Position numbers and translations under genes: made by a program. A stretch of 64,000 bases of DNA from the NCBI GenBank assembly GCA_964019335.1, contig OZ025684.1:372001-436000 (forward strand). Direction: 5' to 3'. Numbering within the stretch: position 1 is the first letter of the stretch; the number at the start of each line of letters is the position of its first letter. Shown here one piece after another: positions 1 through 10,237 of this stretch. The notes under the pieces are model-generated. The model was not told the DNA's origin. It did not search any database and saw nothing but the letters and a program-made list of their open reading frames with translations. This DNA is from Diplonema japonicum (Eukaryota; Euglenozoa; Diplonemea; Diplonemida; Diplonemidae).

Positions 1-36
1 ACCTGCGGTATGTGGCAGGACGCCTGAAAAAAATGT
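1..36 (-). repeat. Dispersed short repeat, partial copy at window edge
   Basis: The first 36 bases (acctgcggtatgtggcagg...cgcctg then an A-run) recur with changes near 25325-25360 and 49877-49905. All three copies share the core cctg-gtatgtg-cag-cgcctg and the same orientation. The 49.9 kb and window-edge copies run straight into an A-run. It is probably the end of a dispersed element whose body is not in the window. The strand is given to match the other repeats here and is not independently shown. Confidence 0.45.
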
Positions 37-187
37 ACGGAAGAAAAAATCACCGGATGTTTCGGCGGTCCGGATATATTATCTTCCGGTGGATTTTTGT
101 TTTACAGTATTTTTCTTTTTTTTTTTTTGTTTCGAGAGAGCGACATAATTCATTGGGAACAAAGGTGAGTTTACACTCATCAAAAAA

Positions 188-275
188 AAAAAAACTCAAA
201 GTGCAGGACAAACCCCCTCATGGAGGGCCGCCCTTGGGTGGGTTAGGGGGGGTTATCTTTTTATACTCCCCAAAA
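188..275 (-). repeat. Solo 3' end of LINE family 1
   Basis: About 75 bp (ctcaaagtgcaggacaaac...ggagggccgccctt...tatactcccc) bounded by A-runs on both sides. The same sequence lies directly downstream of the family 1 retroelement ORF at 7281-7366, so this looks like a severely 5'-truncated copy. Other solo copies are at 23279 and 63875. All are in the same orientation. Confidence 0.6.
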
Positions 276-986
276 AAAAAAGAAATAAACAAATATAGGC
301 ACTAGACTTAAAATCTGGTGGCTAAGTTTTTCTTTTTCCTCTCTTTTCTTTTTTCTTTCTTTTTTTTTTTTGATATTCTTTTGATAAGCTTTTACAATAG
401 TACCGCATTTTAATTACTGTGAAGAATGTCGGACATGAAAAATCTTCAGACAAAAACAAGATGGCTCGTAGCAAGTTTCGAAATGTCTAAATACCTTAAA
501 TAACAGAATAATCTATACTCGAAACTCTGCACTCGATCCGAGTCCATTCTTCAGTGGGTAACACATTCCCCTTGGGAGGGGCTTCACGCAGAGTGGGGTC
601 AAAAACCGCCATTTTTCTTTTTCTTTTTCTTTTCTAAGTCTAAAATTCTTTCTTTTCATATTTTTCTTCTCCCCCCCTCTGAACACACAGTTTCGCTTTG
701 CTAAAAAAAAAAAAAAAAAAAAAATGCTATGGCCCTTCTTTCTATTTCGGCTGTGTTGCCTTTACGTGCCTTCCCGTTCTTCCTGCCCACTTTCTCAAGG
801 TCTTTCTCGACAAGACTCTTTTGTCTGAGAGCGTGGTTCTGGCTCGCCACCGAGGTGCTTGTCACCTTCTTCCCTTTCTCTGTTTCCGATCAGATATGCA
901 GTAGATCTATATCTTGCACACCACAAGGTCAAGAGCTGTCAAGCATGCCGCCTGGGTTATATATTAATAGCTCGTGTGCACATGTT
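276..986. other. Intergenic, no gene seen
   Basis: T-rich homopolymer tracts around 321-372 and 612-640, plus an A-run at 703-723. The moderately complex stretch at 400-610 has no convincing ORF, tRNA box pattern or match to a known ncRNA that I can recognise. It would carry the 3' untranslated region of the minus-strand gene that ends at 987. Confidence 0.5.
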
Positions 987-3900
987 TCACACTTGGTACT
1001 TTAACGGGGCAGCCTTACCGGCGCTACTCAAGCTCTTGCACAGCCACGAAAACACAAAAAGGCCTACGGTGCCTGCTCCTGTGTAGAGGGCGGCCTTTGT
1101 TGCTTCTGGCATCCCACTGTCTTCACTGTTGTTGACAGCTGTCTCTGAGTCGCACGTGATGTGTACTGTTGCATTGACACGGGCGTCCTCTGCCACACCC
1201 ACGATCCCTGCCCGTGTGGTGTTGCACTGTGAGCTTGCCTTGTTAACATACATCACCACCCTTCCTATCCCCTCTGTGTAGTCGCAGTCCCAGCACAGCA
1301 CCGCAAGCCCCGCCCCTTCCATCTCTTCGACTGCCCCCAGACAGTTCCCTCCTGTTTCAATCTGAAACTCCAAGTAGCTACTGCCATTACACACAGGCGT
1401 GACTGGAACAGCTGTCATCGGAGCCACCGAAGTGGGCTCTGCTGTGGGCTCCGCTGTGATAGGGGCTGAACTTGGCTCTGCAGTGGGCCCCGCTGTGAGA
1501 GGTGCTGAAGTGGGCTGTGCTGTGGGCTCCGCTGTTATAGGTGCTGAAGTGGGTTCTGCTGTGGGACCCGCTGTGATAGGTGCCAAAGTGGGTTCTGCAG
1601 TGGGCTCCAATGTGAGAGGTGCCGAGGTGGGTTCCGCAGTGGGCTCCGCTGTGATAGGTGCCAAGGTGGGCTCTGCAGTGGGCCCCGCTGTGAGAGGTGC
1701 CGAAGTGGGTTCTGCTGTGGGCTCCGCTGTGATAGGGGCTGGAGTTGGTTCTGCAGAGGGTCCCGCTGTGAGAGGTGCCGAAGTGGGTTCTGCTGTGGGC
1801 TCCGCTGTGATAGGGGCTGAAGTTGGCTCTGCTGTGGGCTCCGCTGTGAGAGGTGCCGAAGTGGGTTCTGCAGTGGGCCCCGCTGTGATAGGGGCTGAAG
1901 TTGGCTCTGCTGTGAGCCCCGCTGTGATAGGTGCCGAAGTAGGCTCTGCTGTTATAGGGGCTGAAGTGGGTTCTGCAGTGGGCTCCGCTGTGATAGGTGC
2001 CAAGGTGGGTTCTGTTGTGGGCTCCGCTGTGATAGGGGCTGAAGTTGGCTCTGCTGTGGGCTTCGCTGTGAGAGGTGCCGAAGTGGGTTCTGCTGTGGGC
2101 TCCGCTGTGATAGGGGCTGGAGTTGGTTCTGCAGAGGGCCCCGCTGTGAGAGGTGCCGAAGTGGGTTCTGCAGTGGGCTCCGCTGTAATAGGGGCTGAAG
2201 TAGGCTCTGCTGTGGGCTCCGCTGTGAGAGGTGCCGAAGTGGGCTCCGCTGTGATCGGGGCTGAAGTTGTAATAGGTGCCGAAGTGGGTTCTGCTGTGGG
2301 CCCCGCTGTGAGAGGGGCTGAAGTGGGCTGTGTTGTGGGCTCCGTTGTGAGAGGTGCCGAAGTGGGTTCTGCTGTGGGCCCCGCTGTGATGGGGGCTGAA
2401 GTTGGCTCTGCTGTGAGCCCCGCTGTGAGAGGTGCCGAAGTGGGCTCTGCTGTTATAGGGGCTGAAGTGGGTTCTGCTGTGGGTGGTGAAGTGGGTTCCG
2501 CAGTGGGCCCCGCTGTGAGAGGTGCTGAAGTGGGTTCTGCTGTGGGCCCTGTTGTGAGAGGTACTGAAGTGGGCTCTGCTGTGAGCCCCGCTGTGATGGG
2601 TGCCAAAGTGGGTTCTGCTGTGGGCTCTGCAGTGGGTTCCGCAGTGGGCCCCGCTGTGAGAGGTGCTGAAGTGGGCTGTGCTGTGGGCTCAGCTGTGACA
2701 GGGGCTGAAGTTGGCTCTGCTGTGGGCTCCGTTGTGAGAGGTGCCGAAGTGGGTTCTGCTGTGGGCTCCGCTGTGATAGGGGCTGGAGTTGGTTCTGCAG
2801 AGGGCCCCGCTGTGAGAGGTGCCGAAGTGGGTTCTGCAGTGGGCTCCGCTGTGATAGGGGCTGAAGTTGGCTCTACTGTGGGCTCCGCTGTGAGAGGTGC
2901 CGAAGTGGGCTCCGCTGTAATAGGTGCCGAAGTGGGTTCTGCTGTGGGCCCCGCTGTGAGAGGGGCTGAAGTTGGCTGTGTTGTGGGCTCCGCTGTGAGA
3001 GGTGCCGAAGTGGGTTCTGCGGTGGGCCCCGCTGTGATGGGGGCTGAAGTTGGCTCTGCTGTGAGCCCCGCTGTGATAGGTGCCGAAGTAGGCTCTGCTG
3101 TTATAGGGGCTGAAGTGGGTTCTGCAGTGGGCTCCGCTGTGATAGGTGCCAAGGTGGGTTCTGTTGTGGGCTCCGCTGTGATAGGGGCTGAAGTGGGTTC
3201 TGCAGTGGGCTCCGTTGTGAGAGGCGCCGAAGTGGGCTCTGCTGTGGGCCCCGCTGTGAGAGGTGCCAAAGTGGGTTCTTCTGTGGGCTCCGTTGTGAGA
3301 GGTGCCGAAGTGGGTTCTGCAGTGAGCCCCGCTGTGAGAGGTGCCAAGGTGGGTTCTGCAGTGGGCTCCGATGTGATTGGTGCCGAAGTGGGCTGTGCCG
3401 TGGGCTCAGCTGTGACAGGGGCTGAAGTTGGCTCTGCTGTGGGCTCCGCTGTGAGAGGTGCTGAAGTAGGTTCTGCTGTGGGCTCTGCAGTGGGTTCCGC
3501 AGTGGGCCCTGTTGTGAGAGGTACTGAAGTGGGCTCTGCTGTGAGCCCCGCTGTGATAGGTGCCAAGGTGGGTTCTGCTGTGGGCTCAGCTGTGATAGGG
3601 GCAGAAGTTGGCTCTGCAGTGGGCCCCGCTGTGATTGGTGCCAAAGTGGGTTCTGCAGTGGGCTCCGCTGTGAGAGGTGCTGAAGTGGGTTCTGCAGTGG
3701 GCCCCGCTGTGATAGGTGCTGAAGTTGGCTGTGCAGTGGGCTCCGCAGTGAGAGGGGTCGAAGTAGGTTCTGCAGTGGGCTCTGCTGTTATTGGTGCTGA
3801 AGTGGGCTCCGCTGTGATAGGTGCTGAAGTTGGCTGTGCAGTGGGCTCCGTTGTTATAGGTGTCGAAGTGGGCTGTGCAGTGAGCCCCGCTGTGATAGGC

Positions 3901-4739
3901 TCAGCTGTGAGAGGTACTGAGGTAGGTAGGGCAGTTGGCTCGGTGGTGGGAGGTGCAAAAGTAGGTTCCGCAGTGGGCTCGGATGAAGGTTGAGCAGTTA
4001 GCATCACCGTAGGTGCCGAAGTAGGTTCTGCAGTTGGCAACACTGACTCGTTCAACAAAGTAGGTTCTGCAGTTGGGAGCATTGACTCGTTCAACAAAGT
4101 AGGTTCTGCAGTTGGCAACACTGACTCGTTCGACGAAAGATCGGGGAGTTCGAGGAACCAATGGTTGGCTTGTGACACACTGCAGACTTTCGATGCGTCA
4201 CCAGGGTCGAGGTCGGAGGACGTGCCTTGCGTCCACAGCTCGTAGGTGCCCGAGGCGTTTACGGCATTGTGGATCAGGGCCACGTACCACACACGTACTT
4301 TGCGTGTAGAGCAGAAGTCGGGAGTTTCAATGCCGGAGCGACCTGTAGCGGTATTGGGAGGCCCGCTTGTCAACGCACCGTAGCAGGAGACAGTGCTGGC
4401 GGCATACAACACGGGGTTGGTGGTGACGTCTTGCAGGTGGGAACAGTACGTTTTGAGCTGCTGTTCGTATTGGTCGTTCGTCGCCTCCCCGAAGATCTCG
4501 TCCTCTGCGAGTGTCACATCACAGAACTCGCTTATTGGCGCAGAAGCCACGTCACCAAAAGGCGATTTGAGAAACACGTCACCCTGCACCCCGCTGGGGG
4601 GGCCGAGGAACGTTGACAGCCACACTGCAATGGCCCCAGGCTCCTCGTCAGACATACTGCTGCACACCGACTCGATGTGCCCTGCTACCGCTGCCACCAT
4701 GCACAGCACTGCCACACACTTCCTAGGCTTCAGCATCAT
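987..4739 (-). CDS. Mucin-like Pro/Thr-repeat surface protein, single-pass
   Basis: A 1250-residue protein when started at the Met-Met that opens a clear signal peptide (residues 1-28, MMLKPRKCVAVLC...). Upstream in-frame residues encoded by an A/T run are unlikely to be coding. Residues 29-207 form a Cys-containing non-repeat N-terminal domain that I do not recognise. Residues about 208-1110 are degenerate repeats of a 13-residue unit, PTAEPTSAPLTAG, with variants. Residues 1117-1200 form a second Cys-containing domain with N-glycosylation sequons, followed by a transmembrane segment near 1215-1236 and a short tail ending KYQV. The repeats are likely densely O-glycosylated, giving an extended stalk between two globular domains at the cell surface. 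PT-rich repeats of this type are common in protist surface proteins, but the specific role is unknown. The first gene in the minus direction from the PDZ/UVR-like gene lies 152 bp away. Confidence 0.85.
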   Translation of the reverse strand: MMLKPRKCVAVLCMVAAVAGHIESVCSSMSDEEPGAIAVWLSTFLGPPSGVQGDVFLKSPFGDVASAPISEFCDVTLAEDEIFGEATNDQYEQQLKTYCSHLQDVTTNPVLYAASTVSCYGALTSGPPNTATGRSGIETPDFCSTRKVRVWYVALIHNAVNASGTYELWTQGTSSDLDPGDASKVCSVSQANHWFLELPDLSSNESVLPTAEPTLLNESMLPTAEPTLLNESVLPTAEPTSAPTVMLTAQPSSEPTAEPTFAPPTTEPTALPTSVPLTAEPITAGLTAQPTSTPITTEPTAQPTSAPITAEPTSAPITAEPTAEPTSTPLTAEPTAQPTSAPITAGPTAEPTSAPLTAEPTAEPTLAPITAGPTAEPTSAPITAEPTAEPTLAPITAGLTAEPTSVPLTTGPTAEPTAEPTAEPTSAPLTAEPTAEPTSAPVTAEPTAQPTSAPITSEPTAEPTLAPLTAGLTAEPTSAPLTTEPTEEPTLAPLTAGPTAEPTSAPLTTEPTAEPTSAPITAEPTTEPTLAPITAEPTAEPTSAPITAEPTSAPITAGLTAEPTSAPITAGPTAEPTSAPLTAEPTTQPTSAPLTAGPTAEPTSAPITAEPTSAPLTAEPTVEPTSAPITAEPTAEPTSAPLTAGPSAEPTPAPITAEPTAEPTSAPLTTEPTAEPTSAPVTAEPTAQPTSAPLTAGPTAEPTAEPTAEPTLAPITAGLTAEPTSVPLTTGPTAEPTSAPLTAGPTAEPTSPPTAEPTSAPITAEPTSAPLTAGLTAEPTSAPITAGPTAEPTSAPLTTEPTTQPTSAPLTAGPTAEPTSAPITTSAPITAEPTSAPLTAEPTAEPTSAPITAEPTAEPTSAPLTAGPSAEPTPAPITAEPTAEPTSAPLTAKPTAEPTSAPITAEPTTEPTLAPITAEPTAEPTSAPITAEPTSAPITAGLTAEPTSAPITAGPTAEPTSAPLTAEPTAEPTSAPITAEPTAEPTSAPLTAGPSAEPTPAPITAEPTAEPTSAPLTAGPTAEPTLAPITAEPTAEPTSAPLTLEPTAEPTLAPITAGPTAEPTSAPITAEPTAQPTSAPLTAGPTAEPSSAPITAEPTAEPTSVAPMTAVPVTPVCNGSSYLEFQIETGGNCLGAVEEMEGAGLAVLCWDCDYTEGIGRVVMYVNKASSQCNTTRAGIVGVAEDARVNATVHITCDSETAVNNSEDSGMPEATKAALYTGAGTVGLFVFSWLCKSLSSAGKAAPLKYQV
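1410..4118 (-). repeat. 39-bp coding minisatellite in the mucin-like gene
   Basis: About 2.7 kb of imperfect 39-bp units encode the 13-residue Pro/Thr repeat. Purifying repetition leaves the antisense frame open too: an 864-codon stop-free frame on the plus strand (1399-3993, repeating VGSAVGSAVIGAE) is a composition by-product and not a gene. Several multi-unit blocks recur nearly verbatim (for example around 2100-2240 and 2760-2900), showing recent block duplication or gene conversion. Confidence 0.9.
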
Positions 4740-4801
4740 ATCATTCTTTTTACTGACATAGTTATTTTCACGCACATTTTGGAATGACGTAAAGAAAATA
4801 T

Positions 4802-4846
4802 AAATTCGATAAGGTTTCAGCGTGCAGGAAGTGCTCACTGTTTGTT
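4802..4846 (-). repeat. Solo 3' end of LINE family 2
   Basis: A 45-bp match (ttcgataaggtttcagcgtgc, then ggaagtgctcactgtt) to the 3' untranslated end of the retroelement copies at 10238 and 15090. It sits between the mucin-like gene start and a 40-base A-run at 4851-4890. There is no element body, so it is a maximal 5' truncation. Confidence 0.5.
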
Positions 4847-4891
<45 letters not shown>

Positions 4892-4893
<2 letters not shown>

Positions 4894-6079
4894 AGTTTCT
4901 GTTCAGAGTAGCGATCTTGTCCTGCAGCGTGATGCACCTCTCGAGGTCGTCCCTCGCCGACGCTTCCTCGAGCTCTTGTTCGAGACGCGCTAGCTCGGGG
5001 TTCTCTGCTTCGCTCTTCATCTCAACGTCCTCTTCTGTTTCCCGCCGCTTTTCTTCAGGAGTCGCATTTTTCTCACCACCTTGTTCATCCGGAATCTCTT
5101 CATTTCTGTTTTTGTGCTTTTTCTTCTTCTGTTTCTCGATATATGCAGTTATGGTGTTCTTGGCCAAGCGTTGCAAGTGGAGCATGACACGGGGAACTTC
5201 TGGAGCGGGGCCACGGAGCGTGACTGACGTGTCAGCAATGTGCGCGTAACAGGAGGCATGATCAGCAAGGAGCTTGCCCTGCCCACCAAGAATGGTTTGG
5301 CACAGACGGTCACAAAGTTTTTGATCTGCAGTTTCAGTAGGCCGGAAGGACGATTCAGAAAAGATATCGAACGAAACCTCATCCTCCCAGCAGGTCTCCT
5401 TGGTGTCGTTATGCGTGAAGTACCGAAGCTTCACATCGGCGTCGATACCGGAAGACCAGCATCCTTGCACCCGGACTGCCGTAGCTAAGAGGTTTGTAAC
5501 ACCTTCTGCCGACTTCAACCCTTCATTGGAGCCCCCTTGTCTACCCGTGAACACAATGGGCTGCTGGCTTGCAGGGTACCCAAGAAAAGTACAAGATACT
5601 GTTCTTTTCGTGCTTCGTAGAAATGCAGATGAAGCGTCGCCCTCATTGATCACAGGGTGCCCGTCAACGGACAGCAGGCGGGCTCCTACTGGGATCTTTG
5701 GGTGGGTCGACTTCGACACTCTGAGCTTACTGAATCGGACAAGGCGGAGGGAGGCTTTGTTGTCTTGTCTCATTTCCAGGTTGAATGAATAGGTGATTTT
5801 TTTCATGTTGCAGCGAGTCGCAGATCCGGGGGTGTGGTTGCAAACTTCGCAGGACAGCCAGCTTCGTCTTGCTGGGACATTCCACCGTCTTGTGCTTTTT
5901 GCTTCGATGTGGCCCAGGACGTACTTCTTTTTGAGCAAGCCTGCAAAAACTCTAACGTGTTTCGGTATTTTAAGAGCCATTCTTCTGCACACTCCACAGG
6001 CTTCGCAGTACTGCGGTGTTCTGACACCGCAACGCTTGTTGTTGCCACCTCCGGTACTGTTGCGTTGCATCTTTTTCGT

Positions 6080-6082
<3 letters not shown>
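4892..6082 (-). CDS. Cys-rich, PDZ-like and UVR-like domain protein
   Basis: A 396-residue protein started at the Met after a poly-Lys stretch that is encoded by an A-run and is probably untranslated. A second Met 4 codons later is an alternative start. Residues 18-91 are Cys-rich with CEACGVC at 26-32 and CEVC at 78-81, and are a candidate zinc-binding module. Residues about 95-175 resemble a PDZ domain, with the typical stretch VGARLLSVDGHPV. The region about 310-365 is highly charged and Lys/Glu-rich. The last 33 residues resemble a UVR motif (ELEEASARDDLERC...LQDKI), a short helical hairpin used for protein contacts. No signal peptide or membrane segment is seen, so it is probably cytosolic or nuclear. 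I do not recognise the combination. The domain assignments are by eye and the PDZ call is the weaker one. Confidence 0.72.
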
Positions 6083-6113
<31 letters not shown>

Positions 6114-7280
6114 GGCTTCGCTTTCTTTTTTAGTTCACAAAAAAAAAAAAAAAAAAAAAAAAAAAAACAAACAAAAAAAATGAATGACATAAAGATTTCA
6201 GGTGCCTCAAGCAGGAGGCCTTGACACGTTGGCTAAAAAAAAAAAAAAATAGAATATGGTTCAAAACCCTGTCGTTTCTTTTTCTCTTTTTAGGAAAAGA
6301 AGAAAAAAAAAAAAAAAAGGAAAAAGAAAAAGAAAATCAAAAGGGTTCAAAAGAATATTAATAAATGCAGTAATCATTTCTCTTTTTATTTTTACTTTTT
6401 TGTTTTTTGTTTTGTTTTTCAAACCATATGTTGTATTTAAATTACAAAAGGAACAAAAAAGAAAGGGGGGAGAAAAAAAAACATGATGGATTAGAATAAA
6501 AAGATGATGGGGATGGTGATTTTTAAGAGTTTTTCCAGTTTTCGTCCACAGCGTGTTATAAGTCAACAAACTGTTCATATTTCAAAAAAATCAAGTCGGT
6601 CCAACAGTTGTATTGTGTGGTAAATCTAATTCGTCGTTGGGGGGGGGGGGGGGGGGGGGTTTCTCGTTCAGGCAAGGAGGAAAAAGCAAAGAGAAAAAAA
6701 AAGCAGGGCGAAATGACCCAGAATGGGAGAGGAACCTTTTCTTTAGACAGTCAAAGACTCGTTCTTGAGAAGAAGAAAATGTGAAGAGGTATGAGCAATG
6801 ACCAAGAAGGGGAGGGGAGCCGGAGTTTGATAGCCTAAAGAATCTCGAGACCAATGTCACACATTGCTTGTAAATATAAGATAATTATTAGTTAAGCAAG
6901 CGGTTTCTCCTTTTGGTGTCTTGAGCCTTCTCCCCAGCTTGGCCGCATTAAAAAAAAAAATAAAAAAAATAAAAAAAACTAAAGAAGGAGAAGTGACGTT
7001 TGTTGCCTTTTTTTTTCCCCCCTCCTTTTTTTTTTTTTCTTTCTGTTCAATACTTCCCAGGCAAGAAAAAAAAAAAGAGGAGGAGAAAAAAAAAAAAAAG
7101 CAACTCTTCTGCAAAAATGCGAAGACTAGAAACAACAAAAAGAGAATGAAAAATCGTTTTTCTTTTTGAATCATTGAAGGGAATAATTATAAGTTCGATA
7201 AAATCTCAGTGTGCAGGGGGGGGGGGGGGGAAGTAAAAAATCACTACGATAGGAAGAAGTGGTTAGCAACGGCCCACAAA
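6083..7280. other. Gene-free, homopolymer-rich stretch with repeat scraps
   Basis: It holds A, T and G runs, including a 20-base G-run near 6640-6659. A 28-bp scrap of the SINE-like repeat lies at 6741-6768 (agacagtcaaagactcgttcttg) and a short LINE family 2 3' end near 7190-7217 (ttcgataaaatctcagtgtgcagg). No ORF with non-low-complexity composition is present. Confidence 0.55.
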
Positions 7281-8967
7281 AACTCAAAGTGCAGAACAAA
7301 CCCCCTCATGGAGGGCCGCCCTTGGGTGGGTTGGGGGGGCTATCTATTTATACTCCCCTTCTGGAGCATTGCTTTCGTTCCAATCGGGGCCTTGAGCGTC
7401 TTGCGGAGTCGCGTGATGCGGTCTCGCTTGTAAGCGGCTTTCAGTTCCATCAGCTTGTCGTGCGTGGAGTGGGTGGCGAAGATGGGCCTCCTGGCGAAAC
7501 CCATAGTCGTTTTCCCACCTATTGCGATGAGGGACTTCACTCTCTTCTGTTCATCCGCCGGGAAGGGGCGTGGCTTCTTCCGTGCTCTGCATGCCGCGTT
7601 CAGCTTTCTTATCAGTGCTTTGATCTTGCGAGCCCTATCTTCCAGCAGACCTCCCAGTAACTTGCCTGTCGTCCATTCGAAGTCGATGGCCAATTCCACC
7701 GCTGACACTTCAGAGCTGGTGTCCTCCTTCACCCATCGTAGCTGTGACAACCACTGCAGCAGCGGGTTCAAGAATTCTGCGACGATTCCTCCCACTCCTT
7801 CGAGCTCCCCCGCCGTCGGCACGAGGCATCTCCTTCCCTCCACATCGCGTACCCACGGCAGCGGCTGTGTGCTGGCGTTGTCTATTTGCATGAGCTCCAC
7901 ATCCCGTTTCCCGACCACCACAGCCATGTATCGCTGCAGCTTCTCCAGGTGTGCGAAGACATGCCCCCTCGGCAGTATCGCGTGCAGCTCCAGACATAGG
8001 GGCCATCCTGATCTGTTGCGCAACGGCTCCATTCCGTCTAGTGCCAGTTCCTCTTGTGCACAGGCGCACTCATACAGCTGATGGCGGAGTAAGGTCACCG
8101 TGTCCGGGTGTGGTGACTTGCACAGGTCGCATCTGAATCCTTGCGTGTGCGATACCTCCGTCGTTGGTGCCTGGCCCATGTTCTCCTCGTCGTCACCGTT
8201 GTCGTCACCTTCAGGCGCCAGTGGGACGCTCTTTCGCTTCGCATTTGCGTGCGGGTTTAGGTAGGGAACCCCTCCTGCGATCACTCGTCTCAGGCTGTAG
8301 GACATGAGCGGGTCCTTGGCCGTCCTCCATAATCGGTTCGTCTTGGGGTCCGCCCCCGGCTCTATCCCGCTTATCGTGCTCCTCTCGACCGCCAGCGTCC
8401 TACTTCGGGCCTTCCTCACCACCTCTCTAAAGATGTGTCCGCGTTCGGCCCAAGATGTGTTGCAACCTAGTAGCTGCGCCCAACTCCATCCTATTCGGGG
8501 AAGCCACCGGCAGACCAGGTTGCCAACCGGCCCCATCGGGATGGAACCCGCGTCATACCTCGCAGCGATCTGTATGCATCTCTGCCGTAGCCGACTGTCA
8601 TCGAGTGCTCCGGATACTACCTTCAGGGAGTGGTACATTACGTAGGAAAGGGGGTCATTGGTGTGCCCCTTCAGCAGGACTGTGTTTACCGCGGTGCAAT
8701 CCTTGTGCCCCCCAGTCGGTCCAGCGAGCCAAGCGCCCCCGTGGTCGGTTTATTCCACGTCGTTCCTGTCCTGCGTGTGTTGATCTTCACCCCCAGTCCG
8801 CAGAGGTCTGTCACCGTCTTGTAGGGTACCGCGACCTCCAAGCCTTTCCTCATCTCCGTTCGGTTTCCTATGACTTTCGACTTGAAATCTTCAGCAGTGC
8901 CGAAACCAACAGTCTTCTCCTTGTTGATTTCCATCCCCGTCAGGTCGCAGAACTCCAATGTCCCATC
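7281..8967 (-). mobile_element. LINE family 1, truncated copy A (RT end, C2HC finger, C-terminal domain)
   Basis: From high to low coordinates: a reverse transcriptase C-terminal piece (8686-8967) carrying the typical DLTGMEINKEKTVGFG stretch, a frameshift near 8640, then an open frame of about 430 codons (7340-8638). The latter contains a C-x2-C-x12-H-x4-C finger (CDLCKSPHPDTVTLLRHQ..C) and a C-terminal domain with VELAIDFEWTTG and RRPIFATHSTHDKL. Below the stop is an 85-bp tail that is found solo elsewhere. A CCHC finger after the RT is characteristic of LINEs with a restriction-like endonuclease (R2/CRE group), but the endonuclease residues are not secured by eye. The element is 5'-truncated where a family 3 element abuts it at 8968. 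It is non-functional as it stands. Confidence 0.8.
7340..8638 (-). pseudogene. LINE family 1 ORF, C-terminal fragment
   Basis: An open frame of 432 codons within LINE copy A, without its own start in the biological sense because it is continued upstream by RT sequence in another frame (8686-8967). It contains the C2HC finger around its middle and the conserved VELAIDFEWTTG block and PFPADEQKRVKSL block near the end. The same protein at roughly 80% apparent identity is encoded at 44451-45354. The frame break between RT and finger indicates decay. Confidence 0.75.
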
Positions 8968-8968
8968 A

Positions 8969-9810
8969 AAAAAAAAAACTCGATCTATTTTTGCGGTGCG
9001 CTGGTTGGTGCCCACCGTGGACGGGGGATCCTACACGTGCCTGTCACCATTCTGCGGTTGCATCCTGGTGCCGGCCGTCGGGGTTTGCCTGTCCGTCATG
9101 GACGGCATCTGCGCTAAGAACATCGGTCGCAGTCCCTCCAAATAGGGGGCTGTTTGGGCTGACGAGAACAAGGGTCTCTTGTCGTAGCCATGCATGCTGG
9201 TGCGCCCAGGTTTCTCAGGGAGTGTACTCTGGTCATCCTTCTTGCCGGGAAGCCGCTTTTGTTGCCCTTTGCCGCACATGCTTGCACTCTATTGAGGATG
9301 TACCGCAGACGTGCGGCTTTTCTCTCCAACAGACTGCTCTCCCCATGTTCCCCGTATAAGGATATACCGGTCGTCATCTCTAAATCAATTGCCAGCTCCA
9401 TCGTGGTGATTGACTTCTTCTTCGATCCTAGGTACCACCTCAGACCTTGCAGCCAGGGTAGCACATGTTTCAACTGCTTTTTCAGTATCTCACCCGTTGC
9501 TCCGTGCGCAACAAGCATCTCCTCCGTCGGTACCGGGCATCTCCTCCGTCGGTACCGGGCATCTTGTTCCGGCCGTCGTCTCCTTCCAAGGATATGGTCT
9601 TATAACATGCACCGTCCTCTCCGCTGCTCTACTGTCACGCAACGCCACCACTCGCACCAGGTAGCTCTGCACCAGTCGCGCTTGTTTCTGCACTTCCGCT
9701 CCCGTTCCTCTCACTACTACACCGTGTAGCGCCGTTGCTTTCGGCAGCCCTTCTCTTTTGATCTCCGCGTACACACTTTCCTGCTGCGCTTGTCTCGCAG
9801 GGGCACACTA
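8969..9810 (-). mobile_element. LINE family 3, truncated copy A
   Basis: Encodes, with frameshifts, the C-terminal LINE domain: MELAIDLEMTTG, then SLRNLGAP, RPLFSSAQT and the terminal PQNGDRHV. The 3' untranslated tail ends ATAGATCGAG then a T-run (sense strand). It is nearly identical to 48275-49008, including a 22-bp tandem duplication (ctcctccgtcggtaccggg...) near 9525-9560 that both copies share, so one derives from the other or both from a recent master. It is bounded by A-runs (plus strand) at about 8970 and 9812. Confidence 0.75.
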
Positions 9811-10237
9811 TGAGAAAAAAAAAAAAAAGAGAAAGTTAAAAAAACTTCAGATAAATTGAGTCAAGTATACAAGTATGAGTTGAAACATGATACATGTTGA
9901 AATAAATAAAGGGTGGAGGAGCAAGCAGAAAACAGCACCCCCCTATTTACTGGGGTGTAAAAAAGTATTTTGTGTCAAAATATGTGGTATTTTGCTCAGG
10001 GGGTAACTTAGTCCATTTGATGTTTCTTTTTTTTTTCCCCCTCCAGCATTTCTCTTTTTTTTTTTTTTTTTCTTTCCAGCTCAGCCTCACTAGGGAAAAC
10101 AAAAAAAGTTCCATCTTTCTTTAGTGGCGTACGATTGCTATTAGGTTAGACTGTCCTGCGGGGTGAGTAAACCCCCAAGAACGAAAGCAGAAAAATGCAC
10201 AAGAAAAGGTAGACGATACACTTTTGAAAAAAAAAAT
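9811..10237. other. Intergenic between two retroelement remnants
   Basis: AT-rich, with several A- and T-runs and no ORF. The phrase gggggtaacttagtc near 9999-10013 recurs near 14150, where it reads gggtaacttagtc, and may be another repeat scrap. Confidence 0.4.

Noticed and set aside
420-610. Possible small RNA gene (spliced leader, U3 or 5S)
   Set aside because: None of the conserved boxes I know for these RNAs is present. It is only a stretch of ordinary complexity.
1399-3993. 864-codon open frame on the plus strand repeating VGSAVGSAVIGAEVG
   Set aside because: It is the antisense of the Pro/Thr repeat gene. Its openness follows from the 39-bp repeat composition, and it has no signal, domain or independent start context.
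6261-6578. Many 60-140 codon frames rich in Phe, Lys or Leu in intergenic DNA (for example here, 41337-41729, 51832-52293, 55958-56542)
   Set aside because: They are translations of A/T runs and simple purine or pyrimidine tracts, without domain-like composition.
8686-8967. A complete, active reverse transcriptase
   Set aside because: Only the C-terminal part of the RT is present. The catalytic YxDD region and everything upstream are missing, and the frame is broken.
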